Shown: positions 7,268-12,124, counted from the first letter of the stretch. The stretch is DNA of 12,124 nucleotides from an uncultured Bacilli bacterium (GCA_947595415.1 CANQER010000022.1:1-12124); one strand, 5' to 3'. Program-made: numbers and translations. The notes: generated from the sequence alone by a model not told the origin.

Positions 7268-8493
7268 GTTTAAGACTAATATAGGGGGTATTTATATGAA
7301 TGATGTTAAATCTAAAAACACTTGGTTTGATATGTTTAAATTAGCTGTGATGTATAAAAATTATCATGGTAATTTATTTATAGAACCTTCTTTTAAAACG
7401 ATAAATGGATATGAATATGATCCTAATGGTTTAAATTTAAGTAAATGGTTAACTGTTCAAAGACACAATTACTATAGACTAGATAATGAAAAAAAATTAC
7501 TATTAAAAAGTATTGATTTTATTGCTGATATTGGTGATTATAAGTGGATGATGATGTATAATTTAGCTAAAAATTATTATGAATATCATGGTGATTTACT
7601 TGTAAGTAAAAATTTTAAAACTAAAAATGGTTATGAAGAAGATGAAGATGGTAAAAATTTAGGTGTTTGGTTAGATAGACAAAGAAAAATTTTAAAAAAT
7701 TTAAAAGAGGAAAGAATAATTTTACTTGATGAAATTGATATGATTTGGGATTATTATGAAAATAAAATAGATATTTTAAATATATGTAAGGAATATAATA
7801 TAAATTCAGAGGATTTTTTTAAGAAAAATGCGCAAGTATTGGAGTTAAAATTGAAGTATTTAACTGATAATAATCTTCCTATAATTGATTCTAATGGTGT
7901 ACTTAATGAAATTATAAATATGGATAATATAACTATGAAGGATGAATATGGGATATCTGTTAAGTATTTAAAGGAAAAATATAATAGTTGTAAAATCAAA
8001 AAAATGGAAAGGTGATGTTATGGCTAAAACTAAACTGAAAGAAGGGCCTGTAAGTCATAATGATAGATGGATTAACTGGTATAATTTGGCTAAAAAGTAT
8101 TATGAATATCATGGTAATTTACTTGTTAATCAAAATTATAGAACTAAGAATGGTTATGAGGAAGATAATGATGGTAAAAGGTTGGGAAATTGGATTAATT
8201 ACCAAAGAAATATATATGAGAGTTTAGAAGAAGAAAAAAAAGAACTACTAAAAAAAATAGGGTTTATTTTGAATGTTAATGATTATAAGTGGGAACAGAT
8301 GTATGAACTATCTAAAAAATACTATGAATATTATGGTAATTTATTAGTTCCTATTAATTTTAAAACTAAAGATGGTTATACTTATTGTGATGATGGTAAA
8401 AATTTAAGGGATTGGATTATAACTCAAAGAAGTAAATATCCTTGTTTAGAAGAAGAACGTATTTTAAAACTTGAAAAGATAGAAATGGTCTGG
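6101..8493 (+). repeat. Eight coding HA repeats with a 74-codon period across three genes
   Basis: Repeat units lie at 6101-6292, 6323-6520, 6545-6742 and 6776-6979 (gene 1), 7323-7520 and 7545-7748 (gene 2), and 8068-8265 and 8290-8493 (gene 3). Within genes the lead Trp codons are 222 bases apart, except for 231 before the fourth unit. Some copies remain close at DNA level: 6092-6148 and 6767-6823 match at 52 of 57 positions, and 6788-6828 and 8080-8120 match at 39 of 41. This indicates recent duplication or conversion. Confidence 0.85.
7296..8015 (+). CDS. HA-repeat protein 2: two Helicase-Associated repeats
   Basis: A 239-residue paralog of the preceding protein with two HA repeats at about residues 10-75 and 84-151. 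The lead tryptophans Trp10 and Trp84 are again exactly 74 residues apart. The second repeat is a good consensus copy (FKTKNGYEED, LGVWLDRQR, EIDMIWD). The first is more diverged: LSKW replaces LGxW and FKTING replaces FKTKNG. The C-terminal domain (152-239) aligns with that of the neighbours (LPIIDSNGVLNEIINMD). It is a complete paralog, not a fragment of the gene before or after it. A clear ribosome site AGGGGG (7283-7288) stands 7 bases before the start; the 28-base gap from the upstream stop has no terminator. It ends in TGA, which confirms the standard code. Confidence 0.8.
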   Translation: MNDVKSKNTWFDMFKLAVMYKNYHGNLFIEPSFKTINGYEYDPNGLNLSKWLTVQRHNYYRLDNEKKLLLKSIDFIADIGDYKWMMMYNLAKNYYEYHGDLLVSKNFKTKNGYEEDEDGKNLGVWLDRQRKILKNLKEERIILLDEIDMIWDYYENKIDILNICKEYNINSEDFFKKNAQVLELKLKYLTDNNLPIIDSNGVLNEIINMDNITMKDEYGISVKYLKEKYNSCKIKKMER

Positions 8494-8772
8494 AATATAT
8501 ATATGAATCAAAGTAAAATTCATGATATATGTTTTTCTAATAATATCAGAATTAATAAAAATAGGGATTTAATTTATAAGTTAAATTATAAAGTTATGCA
8601 AGTAAAAATAAAGTATTTGTTAGATAAACATATTCCTTTAGTAGATAAAGATGGTAAGTTACATGAGATATTTAAGATGAGTGATATTAATATGCAACTT
8701 AAATATGATGTTTCTTTAAATGATTTATTTATGAAATATGATGATAAGAAAGTAAAAACTATAAAAATGTAG
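8020..8772 (+). CDS. HA-repeat protein 3: two Helicase-Associated repeats
   Basis: A 250-residue third paralog. Its HA repeats are at about residues 17-82 and 91-158, with lead tryptophans Trp17 and Trp91 once more 74 apart. They carry YRTKNGYEED/LGNWINYQR and FKTKDGYTYC/LRDWIITQR. A 16-residue lysine-containing N-terminal extension precedes the first repeat. The C-terminal domain (159-250) contains IPLVDKDGKLHEIFKMSDINM, nearly the wording of protein 1, so proteins 1 and 3 are closer to each other than to protein 2 here. The start lies 4 bases after the TGA of gene 2, with a GAAAGGTG ribosome site covering that stop, consistent with translational coupling. Probably nucleic-acid binding by family; the actual function is unknown. 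Confidence 0.8.
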   Translation: MAKTKLKEGPVSHNDRWINWYNLAKKYYEYHGNLLVNQNYRTKNGYEEDNDGKRLGNWINYQRNIYESLEEEKKELLKKIGFILNVNDYKWEQMYELSKKYYEYYGNLLVPINFKTKDGYTYCDDGKNLRDWIITQRSKYPCLEEERILKLEKIEMVWNIYMNQSKIHDICFSNNIRINKNRDLIYKLNYKVMQVKIKYLLDKHIPLVDKDGKLHEIFKMSDINMQLKYDVSLNDLFMKYDDKKVKTIKM

Positions 8773-8779
8773 TTTTTTT
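8754..8779 (+). terminator. Weak candidate terminator at the end of the HA-repeat operon
   Basis: An 8-bp stem, AAAAACTA (8754-8761) and TAGTTTTT (8770-8777), has an 8-base loop and runs into T residues to 8779, overlapping the gene 3 stop codon. Only one G-C pair supports the stem, so termination may be partial. Confidence 0.4.
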
Positions 8780-8792
8780 GTTATATAAATTG

Positions 8793-8798
8793 TATAAT
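8793..8798 (+). promoter_or_regulatory. Candidate -10 element for the 101-residue protein gene
   Basis: A perfect TATAAT lies 22 bases before the start codon at 8820. The hexamer 17 bases upstream (TAGTTT) is a poor -35. Transcription from here would give a leader of roughly 15 bases that includes the ribosome site AGGAAAGAGG (8805-8814). In a genome this AT-rich a lone TATAAT is weak evidence. Confidence 0.35.
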
Positions 8799-8819
8799 TG
8801 TATTAGGAAAGAGGTAGTT

Positions 8820-9125
8820 ATGTTTTTAGAAAAATATGTTGATGATTTTTATATGGATTTAATATATGATACTTATAAAAAAGAGTATTTGGCTAGTCTT
8901 GATGAGAAGAATTTTTTGAAAATTTATAAGTTACTTGTGGATAGTGGTTTTTATTTTATAAATGATGTAATATTAAATTATTTGGAGTTATTTGAAATGG
9001 ATGAGTTAAGTGTTAGTAAGGCTTTGGATGAAGTAAAAAAAATACTTGGTGATGATTATGTTTATAAGATAGGTAATGATTTAACTTATATTGGAAAAAT
9101 AATTGATAGGGTAGGAAGTTTATGA
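8820..9125 (+). CDS. Small acidic helical protein of unknown function (101 aa)
   Basis: I do not recognise this protein. It is 101 residues long, strongly acidic and predicted helical, with alternating charged and aromatic positions. It starts MFLEKYVDDFYMDLIYD, contains FLKIYKLLVDSG and YLELFEMDEL, and ends GKIIDRVGSL. No signal peptide, membrane helix, cysteine or metal motif is visible, so it is probably a soluble cytoplasmic protein. An in-frame ATG at 8778 would extend it by 14 residues, but the AAAGAGG ribosome site (8808-8814) is correctly spaced only for 8820. Its stop overlaps the next start in an ATGA (9122-9125), so it is translated together with the DUF1287 protein and may work with it. 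Confidence 0.7.
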   Translation: MFLEKYVDDFYMDLIYDTYKKEYLASLDEKNFLKIYKLLVDSGFYFINDVILNYLELFEMDELSVSKALDEVKKILGDDYVYKIGNDLTYIGKIIDRVGSL

Positions 9126-9787
9126 AATTAGGTTATAATTTTGGTATTAAAGGTTTGTTTATGGGAATTTTAGTTGTAGGTTGTTTAACTTTTATTGGTT
9201 TGGCTTATTTGGTTAATTATATTCCTCATAAGATGTATGATAATAAAGATTTTAATATTGAGACTTATTTTAGTAAGGTTGATAAAGATAAGGATGGAAT
9301 TGATGATCAGACTGATATTTTAAATGGGGTAAGAGATTATATAAAGACTAAACCTAAATATATGAGTAAGTATTATGATGGTGGTTATCCATCTGATGGG
9401 TATGGTGTTTGTACAGATGTAGTGGCGTTTGGGCTTTTGAGTGCTGGGTATGATTTGATGAGTTTGGTTAATGAGGATGTTTTAAAAAATAGGGATAAAT
9501 ATGATATTGATGTGGTTGATAAAAACATTGATTTTAGAAGGGTTAATAATTTGAAAGTTTATTTTGATAATAATGCTATAAAACTTACTACTGATGTTCA
9601 TTTAACTAAGGAATGGCAAGGGGGAGATATTGTAGTTTTTAAAAAGCATATTGGGATTGTTTCAGATAAACGAAATAAGAATGGTGTTAGTTTTGTTATT
9701 CATCATATAAATTCTTGGCAAAAAAGTTATGAAGAGGATATATTGGAACTTAGAAAAGATATAGTGGGGCATTATAGAATAAGTTAG
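9122..9787 (+). CDS. DUF1287 family protein, membrane-anchored NlpC/P60-like
   Basis: A 221-residue protein with an uncleaved-looking N-terminal membrane helix (about residues 11-34) and an outward-facing domain. A DxDxDGxxD calcium-loop-like motif at 54-62 (DKDKDGIDD) precedes the DUF1287 core. The core comprises YYDGGYPSDGYGVCTDVV (Cys97), NIDFRRVNNL (135-144), WQGGDIVVF, KHIGIVSD (His176) and HHINSW (His194/195). The family belongs to the NlpC/P60 cysteine-peptidase-like group, and the Cys-His arrangement suggests cell-wall amidase or endopeptidase-type activity outside the membrane, though no substrate has been demonstrated that I know of. The key residues are present. It overlaps the preceding gene by 4 bases and is closed by a strong terminator. 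Confidence 0.85.
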   Translation: MKLGYNFGIKGLFMGILVVGCLTFIGLAYLVNYIPHKMYDNKDFNIETYFSKVDKDKDGIDDQTDILNGVRDYIKTKPKYMSKYYDGGYPSDGYGVCTDVVAFGLLSAGYDLMSLVNEDVLKNRDKYDIDVVDKNIDFRRVNNLKVYFDNNAIKLTTDVHLTKEWQGGDIVVFKKHIGIVSDKRNKNGVSFVIHHINSWQKSYEEDILELRKDIVGHYRIS

Positions 9788-9793
9788 AAGTAT

Positions 9794-9824
9794 AAAAATA
9801 TCAATCGTTTGATTGGTATTTTTT
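9794..9824 (+). terminator. Strong intrinsic terminator after the DUF1287 gene, probably bidirectional
   Basis: A 13-bp stem with one G-U pair (9794-9806 against 9811-9823; core TCAATC/GATTGG) has a GTTT loop and a T run to 9824. The 5' side is A-rich, so it could also stop transcription on the other strand. It starts 7 bases after the DUF1287 stop. Confidence 0.85.
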
Positions 9825-9842
9825 CTATAAATGTCTGAAAAA

Positions 9843-9871
9843 TTGACTTAATTATTTTTTCTTGTTAGAAT
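9843..9871 (+). promoter_or_regulatory. Strong promoter of the GNAT gene
   Basis: TTGACT (9843-9848), a 17-base spacer and TAGAAT (9866-9871), with TGT immediately before the -10 as an extended element. Five of six consensus bases match in each box. Predicted start is near 9878. Confidence 0.75.
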
Positions 9872-9877
9872 ATTCAT

Positions 9878-10029
9878 TAGAAGAGAATAGATATGGTTGT
9901 TAATGAAACAAATAAAACATCACAGAAGTAATGTTTAATAATATAAGTGTAAATATCGTGAATATGATTTCATATCTTGTGATTGTGGCAACTAAGCAAT
10001 TTACTTTTTGTATATGGGGAGGTATTTAG
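9878..10029 (+). other. ~150-base untranslated leader of the GNAT gene
   Basis: This runs from the predicted start to the GNAT ATG. It holds a 6-bp hairpin (AAACAT/ATGTTT around 9914-9936), a short palindrome ATATG-attt-CATAT (9962-9975) and a possible 12-codon reading frame at 9893-9931 without a convincing ribosome site. I recognise no riboswitch class and see no T-run terminator. The GNAT ribosome site GGGAGG is at 10017-10022. Confidence 0.4.
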
Positions 10030-10662
10030 ATGTATCACAAATCAGTATATAATTATATATATAAAATAAGTGTATTTTGTAAAAGAAATTTATCTGAAAT
10101 AAAGGATATAATTAATTATAAAATAAATAGATTCTTATATAAAAATACAAAAATTTTACCATTGAAGGAATGTATAACAAAAGATGTATATGAAATGTAT
10201 CAAGATATTCCTAAAGAAGAAATGGGATCAGTAAATAAATTAAATGGATTAAGTTTTGAAGAATTTAAAGTAATGTGCAATGATTATATAAAAGAAGAAA
10301 AAGAAATTAATAAACAGTTAAATACTACAACTAACAGATATATTCTATTTGATGGGAATATGCCTATAGGTGAAGTTGGAATAAGGACAACTTTAAATTA
10401 TTTTTGGATAAATAAAGGAAGTCAAATATATTATAAAATAAGAAAGTCAAAGCGAGGCAAAGGTTATGGAAACATTATACTTAAACTTGCACTTGTAGAA
10501 GCAAAAAAACTAGGATTTAAAAAAGTTAGAATAAATTGTAATAATGAAAATATAGCATCAAAAAAGATTATTATAAAAAATGGGGGAGTAGTAGATATTG
10601 ATAGTTATAAAACTAATGAAGGTTTTAGTTCAAGTTATAATATAAATTTAAGTGATGAATAA
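10030..10662 (+). CDS. GNAT family N-acetyltransferase
   Basis: A 210-residue protein. The C-terminal half carries the GNAT core: YILFDGNMPIGEVGIR (beta strands, about 103-118), YYKIRKSKRGKGYG (135-148) with the RGxGxG-type acetyl-CoA pyrophosphate loop, then helix ILKLALVEAKKLG and VRINCNNENIASKKIIIKNGG, the standard motif-B segment. The first ~45 residues are basic and helical without family resemblance. It should transfer an acetyl group from acetyl-CoA to an amine; the acceptor is unknown and could be an aminosugar, antibiotic or protein. It is a monocistronic gene with its own strong promoter and a GGGGAGG ribosome site 7 bases from the ATG. Codon choice favours A-ending codons (Ile ATA, Val GTA), whereas the genes to the left prefer ATT and GTT, hinting at a different origin. 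Confidence 0.85.
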   Translation: MYHKSVYNYIYKISVFCKRNLSEIKDIINYKINRFLYKNTKILPLKECITKDVYEMYQDIPKEEMGSVNKLNGLSFEEFKVMCNDYIKEEKEINKQLNTTTNRYILFDGNMPIGEVGIRTTLNYFWINKGSQIYYKIRKSKRGKGYGNIILKLALVEAKKLGFKKVRINCNNENIASKKIIIKNGGVVDIDSYKTNEGFSSSYNINLSDE

Positions 10663-10833
10663 GAAAGAAATATTAAAAGTAATATATTACAACATATAGA
10701 TATTTTCACAAATGTATTAAAATAATTTTGTTGAACTTTTTGTTCCAAAATTTATGATTGATTAAATCAATTTAAGTTGTAACAATATGTTTTTTAAGTG
10801 TGAAGTAAAGTAAATGTTGGAAAAAATAAAGAG

Positions 10834-10868
10834 AAAATACAAGTTATATAATTAATTTGTATTTTTTT
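10834..10868 (+). terminator. Candidate intrinsic terminator downstream of the GNAT gene
   Basis: A 13-bp stem with one G-U pair (10834-10846 against 10853-10865, containing AAAATACAA/TTGTATTTT) closes a 6-base loop, with T residues at 10862-10868. It lies 170 bases after the GNAT stop and just before the next promoter, so it would end the GNAT message. Confidence 0.65.
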
Positions 10869-10900
10869 ACATTCTTTTTGATAAAAAATAATTTTTGTGG

Positions 10901-10929
10901 TTAACAAAATTGTTAAATAGTGATATTAT
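10901..10929 (+). promoter_or_regulatory. Upstream promoter of the polysaccharide gene leader
   Basis: TTAACA (10901-10906), a 17-base spacer and TATTAT (10924-10929), with TGA before the -10 as an extended element. Predicted start is near 10936. It is the first of two forward promoters ahead of the UDP-glucose dehydrogenase. Confidence 0.6.
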
Positions 10930-10955
10930 ATTTATAGAGAACACAATTCTTTAAA

Positions 10956-11001
10956 ACCTTTTAAGCTTCGAGCTTTCATTAAAGGTCTGTATATTTTTTT
11001 T
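10956..11001 (+). promoter_or_regulatory. Two-tier RNA hairpin followed by an 8-T run
   Basis: The outer stem ACCTTT (10956-10961)/AAAGGT (10981-10986) encloses an inner stem AAGCT (10963-10967)/AGCTT (10971-10975) with a 3-base loop. Eight T residues (10994-11001) follow after 7 bases. It begins about 20 bases into the transcript from the 10901 promoter. The gap before the T run makes it an imperfect terminator; it could be an attenuator or protein-binding hairpin. I do not recognise a riboswitch class. Confidence 0.4.
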
Positions 11002-11075
11002 GTGATAAATTAATTATATAACAGTTTTTAAATATTTGAGTGTTTTCTCTTTTTTTTATATATTTTTATATTTTC

Positions 11076-11166
11076 CCACATCTAGTTTACTACATCAATG
11101 ATTAAAAAAAAATTGACAATCCTAAATAAACTAGTATAATATATTTATTGATGAATTTAGATGTGG
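11076..11166. repeat. Nested inverted repeats flanking the consensus promoter
   Basis: CCACATCTA (11076-11084) pairs with TAGATGTGG (11158-11166), and inside it CATCAAT (11093-11099) pairs with ATTGATG (11147-11153). The arms differ by 4 bases in the spacer between blocks (8 on the left, 4 on the right). A third pair, CTAGTTTA (11082-11089) and TAAACTAG (11127-11134), overlaps the left arm and the promoter spacer. Possible roles are operator half-sites, a recombinase-invertible segment or RNA structure. Confidence 0.7.
11113..11140 (+). promoter_or_regulatory. Perfect-consensus promoter inside nested inverted repeats
   Basis: TTGACA (11113-11118) and TATAAT (11135-11140) both match consensus fully, with a 16-base spacer, making it the best promoter in the window. 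It points toward the UDP-glucose dehydrogenase, whose start is about 247 bases past the predicted transcription start near 11147. It is enclosed by the inverted repeats described at 11076-11166. Confidence 0.8.
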
Positions 11167-11213
11167 TGATTCTATGTTTTATTCAAGGAATGTGTTATTA
11201 ATATAAATGTTTG

Positions 11214-11266
11214 AGAAACAAAATTTAGTTAATTTAAATTATCTAAAAATCTTTGTTTCTTTTTTT
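11214..11266 (+). terminator. Candidate terminator/attenuator in the polysaccharide gene leader
   Basis: A perfect 9-bp stem, AGAAACAAA (11214-11222) and TTTGTTTCT (11252-11260), runs into seven T residues (11260-11266). An inner 5-bp stem TTTAG/CTAAA (11224-11228, 11243-11247) shortens the large loop. It lies between the consensus promoter and the dehydrogenase start, so it would either end a ~120-base RNA or regulate readthrough. Only two G-C pairs support the outer stem. Confidence 0.5.
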
Positions 11267-11393
11267 CAATAGTCAAAATATTTATAAGGATGAATACAAA
11301 ATGCTAATAAGAAAATTATATCGTTGAATAGAAATAATTAATATAATTCTAAATTTTTATTACTAATAAAACAAAGTTTCATTGGAGGTGTTT

Positions 11394-12124
11394 ATGAAAA
11401 TAACAGTTGTAGGAATTGGTTATGTTGGGTTGGTAACTTCTGTTTGTTTGGCTAATATAGGACATCAAGTTATTTGTTATGATATTTCTGAAGAAAAAAT
11501 AAGTCAACTAAAAAAATTAAATAGTCCAATATACGAGCCAGGTATAGAAGAACTTTTAATTAAAAATAGTAATAGATTATTTTTTACAACTGATGTTCAC
11601 CAAGCATTTAAAAGTTCTGAAGTGGTTATTTTAGCTGTGGGAACCCCTGAAAATGAAGATGGTTCAACAAATTTAAAATATTTAAATCAAATAATCAAAG
11701 AATTTTCTGAAAATGTAAATAATGATTGTGTTTTGGTAATTAAGTCAACAGTTCCTATAGGGACAAACGATTTAATAGAGCAGTCCTTAAAAAATAATAA
11801 TATGAAGCACAAAATTTCTATCGTTAGCAATCCTGAATTTTTATCTCAAGGAACAGCTATTAAAGATACATTAAATGCTTCAAGAATAGTTATTGGTGCA
11901 AATGATGTTAAATCAATGAGTATTATAAAAAAAATGTACTTACCTTTAAGCAAAGAACCTTATAATGTACCAATAGTTACAATGGACAGAAAAAGTGCTG
12001 AATTAGTAAAATATTCTTCAAATTGTTTTCTAGCAATGAAGATTTCCTACATTAATGAAATAGCAAATTTATGTGAAAAAGTTGGTGCAAATATACATAA
12101 TGTGGTTAAAGGCATGAAATATGA
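11394..12124 (+). CDS. UDP-glucose 6-dehydrogenase (partial, 3' end outside window)
   Basis: The first 243 residues of a nucleotide-sugar dehydrogenase that oxidises UDP-glucose to UDP-glucuronate in two NAD-dependent steps, supplying precursor for capsule or exopolysaccharide. Visible features: Rossmann GIGYVG at 7-12 with Asp30 (NAD preference), VGTPENEDGS near 82-91, STVPIGT 118-124, NPEFLSQGTA 146-155 with Glu148, and AELVKYSSN 202-210 with the catalytic Lys206 and Asn210 equivalents. The catalytic cysteine (near 260 in this family) lies past the window edge. A homologous UDP-N-acetylmannosamine dehydrogenase is less likely given the NPEFLSQGTA.KD and KISYINE wording. The ribosome site GGAGG (11384-11388) is 5 bases from the ATG. 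The long, structured leader implies regulated expression. Confidence 0.88.
   Translation, partial: MKITVVGIGYVGLVTSVCLANIGHQVICYDISEEKISQLKKLNSPIYEPGIEELLIKNSNRLFFTTDVHQAFKSSEVVILAVGTPENEDGSTNLKYLNQIIKEFSENVNNDCVLVIKSTVPIGTNDLIEQSLKNNNMKHKISIVSNPEFLSQGTAIKDTLNASRIVIGANDVKSMSIIKKMYLPLSKEPYNVPIVTMDRKSAELVKYSSNCFLAMKISYINEIANLCEKVGANIHNVVKGMKY

Larger units (their letters stand above)
10663..11393 (+). other. 731-base intergenic region with inverted repeats and two promoters
   Basis: No convincing protein gene is visible on either strand. From left to right: a bulged hairpin 10724-10752, a 15-base palindrome 10757-10771, a terminator-like hairpin 10834-10868, a promoter 10901-10929 followed by a two-tier hairpin and T run (10956-11001), a T-rich stretch 11035-11074, and a consensus promoter 11113-11140 set inside nested inverted repeats (11076-11166). 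A second hairpin plus T run (11214-11266) follows, then 120 A/T-rich bases ahead of the dehydrogenase. Very short frames at 11174-11206, 11207-11272 and 11301-11327 are not supported as genes. Confidence 0.7.

Noticed and set aside
1003..7999. Reverse-strand open frames inside the M16, ABC and HA genes (for example 1003-1209, 3222-3410, 7754-7999)
   Set aside because: They lie wholly within strong forward genes, lack ribosome sites and show no family resemblance; they are by-products of AT-rich coding sequence.
1727..8769. Identical 8-base loop (TAAAAATG) in the terminators at 1718-1748 and 8754-8779
   Set aside because: The stems differ and the loop is simple AT-rich sequence; chance is sufficient.
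6083..8772. Regular repeats suggestive of CRISPR or satellite DNA
   Set aside because: The period is 222 bases in a continuous reading frame, units differ mostly by codon-respecting changes, and the encoded protein pattern explains the periodicity.
7296..8772. Genes 2 and 3 as pieces of one large gene broken by mutation
   Set aside because: Each has its own ribosome site, a complete set of HA repeats and a full C-terminal domain, so they are intact paralogs.
9893..9931. 12-codon leader peptide ahead of the GNAT gene
   Set aside because: No convincing ribosome site, no run of a regulatory amino acid and no attenuator structure behind it.
11207..11272. 21-codon frame whose product (NLNYLKIFVSFFQ) faintly resembles the start of a LysR-type regulator
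   Set aside because: It is too short to judge, stops follow quickly downstream, there is no ribosome site, and the same bases form the hairpin and T run at 11214-11266.
1..12124. Mycoplasma-type code with TGA as tryptophan
   Set aside because: All tryptophans are TGG, and TGA sits at natural ends (8013-8015 and 9123-9125) followed by well-placed starts.

Overview
The window is very AT-rich and reads in the standard bacterial code: tryptophan is TGG throughout, and TGA ends two genes. Ribosome binding sites are strong GGAGG/AGGGGG types, and terminators are short AU-rich stem-loops followed by T runs. YmfF/YmfH-like peptidases next to secG, together with the base composition, suggest a low-GC member of the Bacillota. 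An uncultured gut lineage of Bacilli/Erysipelotrichia or RF39 type would fit, but I cannot place it more precisely from sequence alone.

Layout. (1) 1-1748, conserved housekeeping: the 3' end of a YmfF-like M16 protein, an intact YmfH-like M16 metallopeptidase with a start overlapping it, then secG and a terminator. (2) 1774-5197: a consensus promoter drives a fused ATPase/FtsX-type ABC exporter and, 2 bases downstream, a FabG-like short-chain dehydrogenase, closed by a terminator. (3) 5184-8779: a probable four-gene operon with a cytoplasmic gluzincin-type metallopeptidase followed by three paralogous proteins. The paralogs are built only from Helicase-Associated (HA, PF03457-like) repeats with a 74-residue period plus a shared C-terminal domain, and no helicase is present. 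This is the least understood block. (4) 8793-9824: an acidic 101-residue protein of unknown function overlapping by ATGA with a membrane-anchored DUF1287 (NlpC/P60-like) protein, then a strong terminator. (5) 9843-10662: a strong promoter, a ~150-base leader and a GNAT acetyltransferase with A-ending codon preference unlike the genes to its left. (6) 10663-11393: 731 bases without a convincing gene, rich in inverted repeats, with two good forward promoters, each followed by a hairpin plus T-run. (7) 11394-end: the 5' two thirds of a UDP-glucose 6-dehydrogenase, probably the first gene of a surface polysaccharide cluster.

Together, the left part looks like stable chromosomal core, and the middle and right parts look accessory. 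The strongest leads are the tandem helicase-free HA-repeat array coupled to a metallopeptidase, and the elaborate leader of the polysaccharide gene. In that leader a perfect-consensus promoter sits between two nested inverted repeats, which raises the possibility of a phase-variable or attenuated switch.
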